Origin: Treponema sp. JC4
GTDB lineage: Bacteria > Spirochaetota > Spirochaetia > Treponematales > Treponemataceae
NCBI RefSeq assembly: GCF_000260795.1
Contig: NZ_AJGU01000003.1
Coordinates: 1-64,000 of the forward strand
Direction: 5' to 3'
Length of the DNA stretch: 64,000 nt
The position numbers and the translations under genes were made by a program. A model generated the notes under the pieces. That model had not been told where the DNA came from. It made no database searches and was given only the letters and a program-made list of their open reading frames with translations. The stretch's first letter is position 1, and each line of letters begins with the position of its first letter. Below are positions 16,677 through 25,725 of the stretch, one piece after another.

Positions 16677-17633
16677 ATGAAAACAACAATTCAATCAGTT
16701 TTATTAACTTCTATATTCCTTTCAGCTTGGATTCCTTTTACTGCATGTTCAAAAACAAATCCTGCCGATGAGGAAAATCAAAGTCTTGTTCAGGCTGTAC
16801 GCGTAGAAAGTCTTAAAAAATCAAACCTGCGAAAGTTTATTGAATTGAATGGAAATATCCGGGCCGAAAAATCCATGAGCGTTTATCCTGTAATTCAGGG
16901 GAAAATTGCCAGCACACCAGTGCATCTTGGTTCCAGTGTAAAAAAAGGTGATGTTATTGTTTATGTTGACCCTTCTGTTCCTGGCTCCCAGTACGTTTTG
17001 AACGCGGTAACAGCACCCATCAGCGGAACTGTAATTTCCATTCCATTAAAAGAAGGCACACGGGTAAATACAGAAACAGCGGTTGCGGCTATCGGGGATC
17101 TTTCTAAGCTGCAGGTTATAACTTATATTCCGGAGCGCTATGTTTCCTTTTTGTCAAAGGGTCAGGATGCGGACCTTGTGCTGGAAGCCTACCCTGACGA
17201 AATATTTTCAGCCACAGTTGCAGAGGTTTCTCCCGTTCTTGACGAAGGCACCCGCACTAAAGAAGTAATTTTGAATTTTGCCAGCCCGGACAACCGCATT
17301 AATGCCGGAATGTTTGCAAACGTAAAGCTTTATCTTAAAAATTATGACGATGTTTTTTCTATACCAACGGCCTGCATTATTGAAAAGCAGGGCAAGAAAT
17401 ATGTATATGTGATTGACGAGGCTGAAAATCCCGACGCGGGCGATAAGGAAAAGGCCCGTAAAGTTCGCTTTGTGGAAATTAAAGTCGGCGAAGAAATTGA
17501 AAACCGCACGATTATTGAATTTGCAGACGAAAAATCCCAGTTAGCAGCCCTGTCTGAAAACTCATCGGTAAAGGTCGTAATTCAGGGTTATGAAACCCTG
17601 CAGGACGGATCTTCTGTAAATATTGCGGAATAG
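16677..17633 (+). CDS. RND efflux periplasmic adaptor lipoprotein
   Basis: Membrane-fusion protein of 318 residues. The signal peptide ends in a lipobox-like region with Cys near residue 23 (FTACSKTNP). Then come a biotinyl-lipoyl-like part (YPVIQGKIASTPVHLGSSVKKGDVI), a beta-barrel part around LQVITYIPERYVSFL and a C-terminal membrane-proximal domain. The coiled-coil hairpin is very short, so this is a compact adaptor. GGAGG precedes the ATG. It is 15 bp upstream of the RND pump and probably co-transcribed. No TolC-like outer-membrane gene follows. Confidence 0.88.
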   Translation: MKTTIQSVLLTSIFLSAWIPFTACSKTNPADEENQSLVQAVRVESLKKSNLRKFIELNGNIRAEKSMSVYPVIQGKIASTPVHLGSSVKKGDVIVYVDPSVPGSQYVLNAVTAPISGTVISIPLKEGTRVNTETAVAAIGDLSKLQVITYIPERYVSFLSKGQDADLVLEAYPDEIFSATVAEVSPVLDEGTRTKEVILNFASPDNRINAGMFANVKLYLKNYDDVFSIPTACIIEKQGKKYVYVIDEAENPDAGDKEKARKVRFVEIKVGEEIENRTIIEFADEKSQLAALSENSSVKVVIQGYETLQDGSSVNIAE

Positions 17634-17648
17634 CGAAGGAGGCCTTAA

Positions 17649-20600
17649 ATGAATATCACACAGAAAACCTTAAAAAATCCAGTTCTTGTTGTCGTTGTTT
17701 TTGGTCTTATTGCACTGACAGCTGCCTTTACTTTTTCGAACCTTGAAGTAAACCTGATGCCTAATATCAAAGAACCTATTCTGATGGTAACTGTAACTTA
17801 CGAAAATGCGGGGCCTCAGTCGGTGGAAAGTGCCGTCACCCAGGTGCTGGAAGAAGAGCTTTCAAGCCTTTCTAACCTCAAAAAAATGACTTCAACTTCC
17901 TCGGAAGGAAACTCAACTATCAGCATTGAATATAATTACGGAACAAACATTGAAGCCGCAGCAAATGAAGTGCGTGACAAGATTGAAAACGTAAAATCTA
18001 TGCTGCCAAAAACTGTAAAAACATACATCTTCAAAATGAACATGAATGATTTTCCAGTAATGGATATTGCCGTTCACGGAAACCGCAGCGATAACGAGCT
18101 AAAATATATTGCAGACAAAACAATTAAACGCGTTCTTGCCCAGGCAAACGGAGTTTCTCAGGCTTCTGTTTACGGAGGACGTACCCCTTGCGTTTGTGTA
18201 GAACTTTCTCAAAACAGACTGGCAGCCTATAATCTTTCAATTTCTGATATTTCTGCCCGTCTTGCAGCAGAAAACCTGGATCTGGGTGGCGGAAAAATTA
18301 CCGAAAAATCCAGAAATTACGTTCTGCGCACAAAGGGCGAATATGCCTCTGTAAAGGAAATCGGCGATACTGTAATTTCTACAGTAAACGGTACTCCTAT
18401 CCGCCTGAGCGAGCTGGGAAAAATTTATATGGGCTACAAGGAAGCAAAGGATGAGGTTTTTATCAATGGAAATTCCGGCGTTTATATTTCCATCAAAAAG
18501 CAGTCGGGCGCAAACTCTGTAAAAGTTGCCGATGTCCTTTACGAAAAAATTGCAGAAGTTAAGGCTTCCCTTCCCTCAGATATTCAGCTTGAAATAATTA
18601 ATGATGACTCTGTAGAAATCCGGGATACCTTAAAGACTCTCTATTCCAGCGCCTGGCAGGGAATCCTTCTTGCAGTAATCATCCTCTTTGTCTTTCTTAA
18701 AAGCTTTAAGTCGACTTTTATCATCTCAATTTCAATTCCTTTTTCAATCGTAATCACACTTCTTACGATGAATTTTTTCAGCATCACCCTTAATATCATG
18801 ACTTTGACAGGATTGATTCTGGGAATCGGAATGGTTGTTGATGCCTCTATCGTTATGATTGATAACATTTATTCTTACAGAATGAGGGGAACTAAGGCAA
18901 AAGTGGCGGCGGCTCTGGGAACTCAGGAGATGATTCCGTCTGTAATTTCTGGAAACCTTACGACAATTGTTGTTTTTGTACCCTTCCTTCTTTTTATGAA
19001 AGACCTTGGATTTATTGGCCTTTTAGCCCGCGATATGATTTACACAATTGTAATTGCCATTGTTTCCAGCCTTTTTGTTGCGATTTTCCTTGTTCCGGTT
19101 CTTGCAGGCCACTATATGCCCCTTACCAACCGCGCAGAAAAACCGGTAAGAAATAAAGTCCTTCTTTTTCTTTATGATGCTTTTGAAAGAGTCTTTGATA
19201 AGATTCAGGACATTTATAAAAATATACTTTCTCTGGCTTTAAATCATAAGAAGCGTACAGTTGCACTTTCTTTTGGACTTTTGCTTCTTTCTTTTGCAGT
19301 TGTACCTCTTTTGCATATTGATATGATGCCGGAAACTGAAGGGCAGCGGGTTACAATGAACATTACTCTTCCAACCGGTACTTCTCTTGAAAAAACAACC
19401 GAGATAGTTCATCAGTTTGAAAGTATTGTTCAAAAGGAAATTAAGGGCTACAGAACCGTGCTGGCTTCTACCGGAGTTTCGGGCGGTATGGAAGATTCTT
19501 ATGCTTCAAACTTTGGAAACATTGCAATTTATCTTCCGGTTCCAAAAAAACAGATTGATACAGCAAGTACAATCAAGGCAAAACTTGAAAAGCACTTTAA
19601 GGATTTTCCCGGCATTCAGTTTACTTTTGCAAGCGACAGCATGGAAAGCATGACCGGAAGTGATATAGACATTGTTGTAAAAGGAAATGATATTGAAAAT
19701 GCCCGTCTGGCAAGTGAACAGATTCTTGCCCTTCTGCAGAAAATGCCAAACCTGACAAATACTCAGATGAATATGAAAAACGGTCTGCCCCAGCTTGAAA
19801 TTGAAATCGACAGAAAGAGGGCTTATTCCTTTGGAGTAAGCATTGAAGCAGCTGCAAAGGAAATTAACGGCTGTGTTGCGGGTCTGACTGCAACAAAATA
19901 CCGTCAGAGCGGTAATGAATATGATGTAATTCTTTCTTATCAGAAGGCAGATAAATCCAGCATCCCGGATCTTGAAAAAATCAAGGTTCAGGGAAAAAAC
20001 GGACTTGTTTCGCTTGCCAATTTTGCCAGCCTGAAGAAAAATTACGGCCCTGTTTCCATCAATCATGAAAATAAGGCCCGTACAATTCATATAACTGCCG
20101 GAATAAAAGGTAAAGATAATGCTCCTGTAGTTGAAGCAAAAATCAAAAAGGCAATTCGCGAAAACTGCGTTCTGCCGGGCGACGTTTCTGTGAACTTTGA
20201 AGGTTCCTGGAAAAATATGAAAAAGCAGTCCATTTTGTTTTCAAAAATCATCATTCTTGCGGTTCTGCTGGTTTTTGGAGTTATGGCGGGAATGTACGGA
20301 AGCTTTAAAAAGCCTTTTATAAATCTGTTTACAATACCTTTTATGTTCATCGGAGTGCTTTTGATTTATCTGCTTGTAGGACAGACAGTTTCGATAATGA
20401 CCATGGTGGGACTTGTTATGCTGGTTGGTATTGTTGTAAACAACGGAATTGTTCTTGTTGATTACACAGGACTGCTCGTGGCCCGCGGTCTTGATGTAAA
20501 ATCTGCCTGTCTGGAAGCGGGAACTTCCAGACTCCGCCCGGTTCTGATGACTACCCTTACCACAGTTCTTGGAATGCTTCCTATGAGCTTTACAAGTCAG

Positions 20601-20720
20601 GGCTCGTCATCGCTGGTTCAGCCAATCGGACTTTGCGTGGTAGGCGGTCTTATTTCCTCTACCTTTGTAACGCTGGTTCTGATTCCTGTTTTGTACGCGC
20701 TTATGTGCAGGAAAGAATAA
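17649..20720 (+). CDS. RND family efflux pump (AcrB/MdtB-like permease)
   Basis: 1023-residue inner-membrane proton-driven pump. Two similar halves each have a large periplasmic loop. Seen: the first transmembrane helix with LVVVVFGLIALTAAF, TM4 with GIGMVVDASIVMIDNIYSY (includes the charged D pair of the relay), and the second-half helices with MLVGIVVNNGIVLVDYT. An AAGGAGG site precedes the ATG. It forms an operon with the adaptor and is likely controlled by the upstream two-component system. Substrate class (drug, bile salt, metal) cannot be fixed; the size fits HAE-1/HAE-2-like pumps. Confidence 0.92.
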   Translation: MNITQKTLKNPVLVVVVFGLIALTAAFTFSNLEVNLMPNIKEPILMVTVTYENAGPQSVESAVTQVLEEELSSLSNLKKMTSTSSEGNSTISIEYNYGTNIEAAANEVRDKIENVKSMLPKTVKTYIFKMNMNDFPVMDIAVHGNRSDNELKYIADKTIKRVLAQANGVSQASVYGGRTPCVCVELSQNRLAAYNLSISDISARLAAENLDLGGGKITEKSRNYVLRTKGEYASVKEIGDTVISTVNGTPIRLSELGKIYMGYKEAKDEVFINGNSGVYISIKKQSGANSVKVADVLYEKIAEVKASLPSDIQLEIINDDSVEIRDTLKTLYSSAWQGILLAVIILFVFLKSFKSTFIISISIPFSIVITLLTMNFFSITLNIMTLTGLILGIGMVVDASIVMIDNIYSYRMRGTKAKVAAALGTQEMIPSVISGNLTTIVVFVPFLLFMKDLGFIGLLARDMIYTIVIAIVSSLFVAIFLVPVLAGHYMPLTNRAEKPVRNKVLLFLYDAFERVFDKIQDIYKNILSLALNHKKRTVALSFGLLLLSFAVVPLLHIDMMPETEGQRVTMNITLPTGTSLEKTTEIVHQFESIVQKEIKGYRTVLASTGVSGGMEDSYASNFGNIAIYLPVPKKQIDTASTIKAKLEKHFKDFPGIQFTFASDSMESMTGSDIDIVVKGNDIENARLASEQILALLQKMPNLTNTQMNMKNGLPQLEIEIDRKRAYSFGVSIEAAAKEINGCVAGLTATKYRQSGNEYDVILSYQKADKSSIPDLEKIKVQGKNGLVSLANFASLKKNYGPVSINHENKARTIHITAGIKGKDNAPVVEAKIKKAIRENCVLPGDVSVNFEGSWKNMKKQSILFSKIIILAVLLVFGVMAGMYGSFKKPFINLFTIPFMFIGVLLIYLLVGQTVSIMTMVGLVMLVGIVVNNGIVLVDYTGLLVARGLDVKSACLEAGTSRLRPVLMTTLTTVLGMLPMSFTSQGSSSLVQPIGLCVVGGLISSTFVTLVLIPVLYALMCRKE

Positions 20721-20739
20721 CGGAGGTTGTTAAATAGCA

Positions 20740-20761
20740 CTGGGGCATTTCTCTGCCCCAG
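20740..20761. terminator. GC-rich hairpin between convergent genes
   Basis: CTGGGGCA (20740-20747) pairs with TGCCCCAG (20754-20761) across TTTCTC. It lacks a clear T tract on either side, so its strength as an intrinsic terminator is uncertain. Confidence 0.45.
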
Positions 20762-20779
20762 CCTGTAAACCTTTGACGG

Positions 20780-21232
20780 TTATTTTCCGTATTCATAATA
20801 ATCTCCAAAAGAGAGACTATTTCTTTCAAGAGTATCCTTTGCTCCCGCTGTTTTTCCCTCAACCTTTTCCTCAGCCACATTATCAAATGATGCCTTTGAA
20901 GAGTAACCTTTTTTCCAGAAAACAGCACCGACTGTCATAATTGCAGCTGTTCCGACAACGATAGGCCAGTTTTTCTTCATCCAGCTTCCAAAGCTGCCAC
21001 CTGCTACGGCTTCAAGATCTTCTTCTGAAAGATTCTGAATGTCATCGGAATCTTCAGCTTTTGAAAAAGATTTTTCTGCTTTTTTTCGCTCTTCTTCAAA
21101 GTTCTTTCTGAGCAATTCATAGTCTACCTCAGGAAATGCTTTACAAATATTGCTCAGAGCTTCATCAGGTGTGCCTGAGTTTTTGATGATTGTTTCTATT
21201 TCCTTCTGAATTTCTTCATTTGTCTTTTTCAT
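20780..21232 (-). CDS. Double-glycine-leader protein with hydrophobic segment (RiPP-precursor-like)
   Basis: 150 residues. The first part is acidic and helical and ends in NLSEEDLEAVAGG (residues 67-79), which is the classic Nif11/bacteriocin-type leader ending. The part after GG is SFGSWMKKNWPIVVG, a hydrophobic helix (about 90-106), then a polar tail. It is a paralogue of the gene at 21272. Such leaders direct processing and export of RiPPs or class II bacteriocins, but no modification enzyme or C39-peptidase transporter lies nearby, so the role is open. AAGGAGG precedes the ATG. Confidence 0.7.
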   Translation of the reverse strand: MKKTNEEIQKEIETIIKNSGTPDEALSNICKAFPEVDYELLRKNFEEERKKAEKSFSKAEDSDDIQNLSEEDLEAVAGGSFGSWMKKNWPIVVGTAAIMTVGAVFWKKGYSSKASFDNVAEEKVEGKTAGAKDTLERNSLSFGDYYEYGK

Positions 21233-21271
21233 GCTCTTCCTCCTTGCGCTTATGAACTTTCATCTGTGTTT

Positions 21272-21745
21272 TTAAGACGGCTTCCCTGTTTTTCCAGCCT
21301 TAATCTTTGGTATCAGATTCTCCATTTCATCAGCACCTTCTTTGTATCCCTTGTTATATACATCCTTCAGTTTTGCTTCTCCGGCAGATTGACCTTCGCC
21401 GTACATAAAATATCCAACTGGAACACACAAAGCAAGAAGAGCAAGACCTGCCACCAGCTCTTTGTTTTTGCTGATCCAGCTGCTTACGCTTCCACCGGCT
21501 ACAGCTTCCAAATCATTGTCAGAAAGATTCTGCATTTCCTCGCTGTCCTTCGCATTTTTTTCAAGTACTTCCCTAAAAGCAGCTTCATTAAAGTCCGGAT
21601 AGTTTGATTTTAAACTCTTGCAAAGGCTGTCAATACTTCGTGAAGTATCTATAATATCTCCAACTTTTTCAAAGTCAATTTTGCCAAGCTCTTCTTCTGT
21701 TACACCGGCTTCAAGTAGCTGTGCAGTGATTTTATTCTTATCCAT
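21272..21745 (-). CDS. Second double-glycine-leader protein with hydrophobic segment
   Basis: 157 residues from the ATG at 21745; an upstream ATG at 21751 sits too close to the AGGAGG site. The leader ends NLSDNDLEAVAGG, then SVSSWISKNKELVAG and a hydrophobic stretch LALLALCVPVGYFMYG, then a charged tail. It shares leader ending, the post-GG SxxSW-KN pattern and layout with the gene at 20780, so the two arose by duplication. Either they are processed peptides with unusually long cores, or membrane proteins that reuse a leader-like helix. Confidence 0.7.
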   Translation of the reverse strand: MDKNKITAQLLEAGVTEEELGKIDFEKVGDIIDTSRSIDSLCKSLKSNYPDFNEAAFREVLEKNAKDSEEMQNLSDNDLEAVAGGSVSSWISKNKELVAGLALLALCVPVGYFMYGEGQSAGEAKLKDVYNKGYKEGADEMENLIPKIKAGKTGKPS

Positions 21746-21939
21746 GACCATACCTCCTCTATCCTTGCCTTGCTACTTATTTATACTCCGGACACAGGAT
21801 AAAAGGCTAATTCTTTGTTTAAAAAAAGGCTGGAGAATTTTACGGCAGGAAGCTTTCTGATTTTTCTGACAAAAGGAATCTTCTTAATATTTTAATATTA
21901 TATAACATCCGGCAGAGTTTCTGTGACTAAATTACTTTT

Positions 21940-22896
21940 TTAATATCCGAGTTTTCTGTCTACAAGGTAGTGCATTGGGCGGCCGGCAGTGAAATTTTTA
22001 AGATCTTCCAAAAACATTTCTACGTTTCTGTCTTTTGTATAGGCCACAGTCAGATTTCCGGCAACATGAGGAGTCATAACCAGATTTTTTAGCTTCCACA
22101 GGCGGCTGTTTTTTGAAAGGGGCTCTGTCTGGAAAACATCAAGAGCGGCACCGTACAAATGGCCGTTTTCAAGATTGTCTGCAAGGGCTTCTTCATCAAT
22201 TGCAGTACCGCGGCCCACATTTACAATGCAGGCTCCTTCTGCAAGAAGTTCAATTCTCTTTCTGGTGAGAATGTTTCTTGTTTCCGGCGTTCCCGGAAGA
22301 CTCATGGCAAGAAGATCGGTTTCCGGCAAAACAGAATCAAGCTCGCTGACAGGCAAAACCTTATCATAAATATCCCCTGCCTTACCGCTCCTGCACACTC
22401 CAATTAAAGCTGCCGGTTCAAAGGCCCGGACCCGCTTTGCAAAAGTTGTTCCAATATCTCCGGTTCCAAGCACGGTAATTCTGCAGTCTTTTAGGGATTT
22501 CTGACTGCGGGGTTTTCCCCAGAAGCCCGCTCTGGTTTCATCATAAAATTCGTTCATGCGGCGAAGCACAACAAGTGCGCTTGCTATCATATGCTCAGCA
22601 ATTGAAACTCCATAGGAACCGGCGGAATTTGTCAGAATGCAGTCTTCATTTGCAAAATATCCCGGAACCATAAGGGAATCAACGCCAGCCCAGGGTACAC
22701 ATAACCACTTAAGATTTTTGTTGGTCTTTACAATTTCCGGTGCAAAACCATAAATTATGTCGGCATCAAAATCAGACTGAAGAATTTCCTTATCAGAAGT
22801 ATAAAAATGCACCTGAGCGCCAGCTTCTGCCGCTCCCTTTTTAATAAGTTCGATATGTTTTTCTTCAAAAAGATTATTAATTGCTAGAATTTTCAT
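21940..22896 (-). CDS. D-isomer-specific 2-hydroxyacid dehydrogenase
   Basis: NAD(P)-dependent oxidoreductase of 318 residues. The Rossmann motif is VLGTGDIGTTFAKR near residue 146, with catalytic Arg in VNVGRGTAIDEEAL, a Glu in the DVFQTEPL region and His in MTPHVAGN. It reduces a 2-oxoacid or oxidises a D-2-hydroxyacid; the exact substrate is unknown. As the last gene of the amino-acid island it could dispose of pyruvate or other keto acids from transamination and serine deamination (inferred). Confidence 0.87.
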   Translation of the reverse strand: MKILAINNLFEEKHIELIKKGAAEAGAQVHFYTSDKEILQSDFDADIIYGFAPEIVKTNKNLKWLCVPWAGVDSLMVPGYFANEDCILTNSAGSYGVSIAEHMIASALVVLRRMNEFYDETRAGFWGKPRSQKSLKDCRITVLGTGDIGTTFAKRVRAFEPAALIGVCRSGKAGDIYDKVLPVSELDSVLPETDLLAMSLPGTPETRNILTRKRIELLAEGACIVNVGRGTAIDEEALADNLENGHLYGAALDVFQTEPLSKNSRLWKLKNLVMTPHVAGNLTVAYTKDRNVEMFLEDLKNFTAGRPMHYLVDRKLGY

Positions 22897-22958
22897 AAAA
22901 TACCCCGCTGTATGACTGATTTTTAGGCCTAATTATAACTGAATACTAATACAAGTGT

Positions 22959-24116
22959 CTAGAAAATAATACGTTTAACCCTTTTACTGATGGATGTGAG
23001 CACTTCATAAGAGATTGTATTTCCAATTTTTGCAAGATCATCGGCAGTAGTAAGGGCGCCGCTTTCTTCCGGGCCAAAAATTACTACTCTATCCCAGAGT
23101 TTTACATCAGGATTATCCTTTCCTATGTTTACCATGCACTGATCCATACAGATTCTGCCGCAAACCGGATATTTTCTGCCGTTAATCGTAACTTCCATGC
23201 CGGGTGAAAAACGGCGCAAAAGTCCATCCGCATAACCGATTGGTAAAATTGCAATGTCTGTATCCTCGGGGCATTCGTAAGTTCGTCCGTAAGAAACTGA
23301 TTTTCCCTTTGGGAAATGTCTTATGGCTACAACCTGAGTTTCAACCGCCATTACAGGTTTTATGTCAAAATCCTTATGAACGGAATGAAGGTATTCTTTT
23401 GTAACTTCGCTAGGATAGTAGCCGTAAGTTATGATTCCGGGACGAACCATATCAAAATGCATGTCAAAATTATTCATAATGGCGGCACTGTTTCCGCAGC
23501 TGCAGATTCCAGGATTTATTCCCCTTGCCTTTACATTTTCTACCGCTGTGCAGAATTTTTCATACTGTTCGCGGGTAAAGGCCTGAGCATCAGAAGAAAT
23601 ACCGTCGCTTACGCAAAAATGGGTTGCCATTCCTTTTAAGGCCAGATGTTTAGAAGAGCTGATTAATTCTGCCTGCTCTCCTGCTTCTTCGGGATAACAG
23701 CCTATTCGGCCCATTCCGGTATCAACTGCCAGAAAGACGTCATGCTTTTTATTATCTTCAAAATATAAGTCTGCCGCAGCCGACAAGGCAGTAATATATT
23801 CTTTTCCAAAGGAGAAAGGTGTCAGTTTATAGGCAAAAAGGCTTGGAAATTCTTCCGGCACGCAAAGACTCAAAACAAGAATGTTTTCTGTAATCCCGCT
23901 GTCCCTAAGTTCAATTCCTTCATCAACAGTGGCAACTGCAAACCAGTTTATTCCGCCAAGCTCATGGGCAATCCTTGCTGTAGCTACCGCGCTGTGTCCG
24001 TAAGAATCTGCTTTTACTGCTACGCAGATTTCGGCTCCAGGCTTCACATGATTTTTTATCTGCTGAAGATTATATTTCAGGTTTTCCGAATAAATTACAG
24101 CTTTTGTACAACGCAT
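22959..24116 (-). CDS. alr: Alanine racemase
   Basis: PLP-dependent L-/D-alanine racemase, 385 residues. The PLP lysine is in CVAVKADSYGHS near residue 34, VDTGMGRIG is in the barrel, and the catalytic tyrosine is expected in the C-terminal VSYGRTYEC region. GGAGG precedes the ATG, and the gene follows sdaAA by 12 bp. It could serve wall synthesis, but its place in this locus beside a D-amino-acid aminotransferase and D-glutamate cyclase suggests catabolic interconversion of alanine into the D-amino-acid pool. Substrate breadth (serine, glutamate) is uncertain. Confidence 0.9.
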   Translation of the reverse strand: MRCTKAVIYSENLKYNLQQIKNHVKPGAEICVAVKADSYGHSAVATARIAHELGGINWFAVATVDEGIELRDSGITENILVLSLCVPEEFPSLFAYKLTPFSFGKEYITALSAAADLYFEDNKKHDVFLAVDTGMGRIGCYPEEAGEQAELISSSKHLALKGMATHFCVSDGISSDAQAFTREQYEKFCTAVENVKARGINPGICSCGNSAAIMNNFDMHFDMVRPGIITYGYYPSEVTKEYLHSVHKDFDIKPVMAVETQVVAIRHFPKGKSVSYGRTYECPEDTDIAILPIGYADGLLRRFSPGMEVTINGRKYPVCGRICMDQCMVNIGKDNPDVKLWDRVVIFGPEESGALTTADDLAKIGNTISYEVLTSISKRVKRIIF

Positions 24117-24128
24117 AAATAACCTCCA

Positions 24129-24986
24129 TCAAACTTTTACCAGCTTTCGGGCAGTTTTACAGGCCGCAATTCCACCTTCTCCAGTCTCACGAAGAGAAGA
24201 ATCCATTTTCTGACCAACAAGACCCATTGCTTCTATCACTTCGTCTGCCGGAATTTTTGCTTTGATTCCAGAAAGAACCATATCTGCACAGGAAACGGCA
24301 TTTACCGCCCCTATTACATTCCTTTTTATGCAGGGGATTTCTACATAGCCTGCAACAGGGTCGCAGACAAGTCCCATAAGATTTTGAAGGCAAAGGCCTA
24401 CAGCTACAGAAATCTCTTCTGCACTTCCGCCGGAAAGGTATACAAGACTTCCCCCTGCCATAGCACTTGCAGAGCCAATTTCTGCCTGGCAGCCGCCCTG
24501 GGCTCCGCTGATGCAAGCCTTATTCGCAATAACCTGGCCAATTCCAGCTGCAACAAGAAGGGCTTCTACAAATTTTTCATCCGGATATTTCTTCTGTCTG
24601 TAAAGGGGAAGCAAAACAGCTGGAAGAACCCCGCAGGCACCAGCAGTTGGACTTGCAACAATCCTCTTCATACAGGCGTTGCTTTCTGCCATTTTTAATG
24701 CCTCGGAAATTACGCTGGAAATATAAGAGCCAGAAAGAGTATTACCCTTCCCTGCATAATCTGAAAATTTTTTCCCATCCCCACCAGAAAGTCCACTGTT
24801 AGAAAAAAGGCTTCCGTCGTAGCTGTCGCTTGCATCCAGCATCACCTGCCACATTTTCTGCATCTTTCCGATTACTTTTTCTTCTGACCAGCCGGAAGAT
24901 TTTGCCTCATTTTCAATCACAATTTCTGCAAAGTTCTTATTTTCTTTTTTACTCTGACTGATTATTGATTCAAGACTTTCAAACAT
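24129..24986 (-). CDS. sdaAA: L-serine dehydratase, iron-sulfur type, alpha subunit
   Basis: Oxygen-sensitive [4Fe-4S] enzyme that turns L-serine into pyruvate and ammonia. Seen: SPTAGACGVLPAVLLP, ACISGAQGGCQAEIG and CDPVAGYVEIPCIKRN, which hold the conserved cysteines of the cluster. I use the ATG at 24986, preceded by AGGTGG, rather than two upstream GTG codons. It pairs with the beta subunit immediately upstream (27 bp from its stop). The two-subunit form is the one common in anaerobes. Confidence 0.92.
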   Translation of the reverse strand: MFESLESIISQSKKENKNFAEIVIENEAKSSGWSEEKVIGKMQKMWQVMLDASDSYDGSLFSNSGLSGGDGKKFSDYAGKGNTLSGSYISSVISEALKMAESNACMKRIVASPTAGACGVLPAVLLPLYRQKKYPDEKFVEALLVAAGIGQVIANKACISGAQGGCQAEIGSASAMAGGSLVYLSGGSAEEISVAVGLCLQNLMGLVCDPVAGYVEIPCIKRNVIGAVNAVSCADMVLSGIKAKIPADEVIEAMGLVGQKMDSSLRETGEGGIAACKTARKLVKV

Positions 24987-25022
24987 AAGCACCACCTGAT
25001 TTTTACTCTGCTTCCATAATGA

Positions 25023-25691
25023 TTAATCCATCGACGGATTTATGTAGGTCACTTTTATTATTCCGGGGAACTTTTCTATAGAAGAAATTATCTGCGAGGG
25101 AATCTGCTGGTCACTTTCGATTACCATAACTGCATAACCGCCCCTTTCATTTCTGAAAAGCTGCATCTGGGCAATGTTGATTTTGTTGTAAAAAAGAAGT
25201 GATGTTACTGCCGCAACGTGGCCAGGTTCATCTGAGTTATGAACGATAAGAGTCGGCATTTCGGCAGGACAATTTACGTCTATTCCATCAATTTTATTAA
25301 TCATGATTCGACCGCCTCCTACAGAAGAAGCCTGAATGCAGATTTTTCGCCCTTCTTTTCCCTGAAGGCTTAAAAGGGCAGTATTTGGATGAGCACCCGG
25401 GATTTCATTGTTTGATATGAAGAATTTCAGTCCCTTTTCTACGGCTATTTCCTGACTGCGGGGAATTCGTATATCATCACTTTTCATGCCAAGAAGACCT
25501 GCAATAATTGCAGAATCTGTTCCGTGTCCCTTGTGAGTTGCTGCAAAGCTTCCGCTGAACTGAATATCTGCAAAAACAGGCTGATCTTCCAGTAATATTC
25601 TGCTGACAAGTCCAATACGGACTGCTCCTGCGGTGTGAGAGCTGGAAGGACCAACCATTACAGGCCCTAAAATATCAAAAATGCTGCTCAT
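25023..25691 (-). CDS. sdaAB: L-serine dehydratase, iron-sulfur type, beta subunit
   Basis: 222 residues. The N-terminal part carries IFDILGPVMVGPSSSHTAGAVRIG, the family signature. The C-terminal part from about residue 145 is an ACT domain (LIVHNSDEPGHVAAVTS) that usually binds the amino acid as a regulatory ligand. AGGAGG precedes the ATG. It forms the dehydratase with the adjacent alpha subunit. Confidence 0.92.
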   Translation of the reverse strand: MSSIFDILGPVMVGPSSSHTAGAVRIGLVSRILLEDQPVFADIQFSGSFAATHKGHGTDSAIIAGLLGMKSDDIRIPRSQEIAVEKGLKFFISNNEIPGAHPNTALLSLQGKEGRKICIQASSVGGGRIMINKIDGIDVNCPAEMPTLIVHNSDEPGHVAAVTSLLFYNKINIAQMQLFRNERGGYAVMVIESDQQIPSQIISSIEKFPGIIKVTYINPSMD

Positions 25692-25725
25692 AGTGCCTCC
25701 TAAATTCTCTGACAGGGTTACATAA

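Noticed and set aside
20780-21745. Leader-type proteins as part of the RND efflux operon
   Set aside because: They are on the opposite strand and convergent, with no shared promoter.
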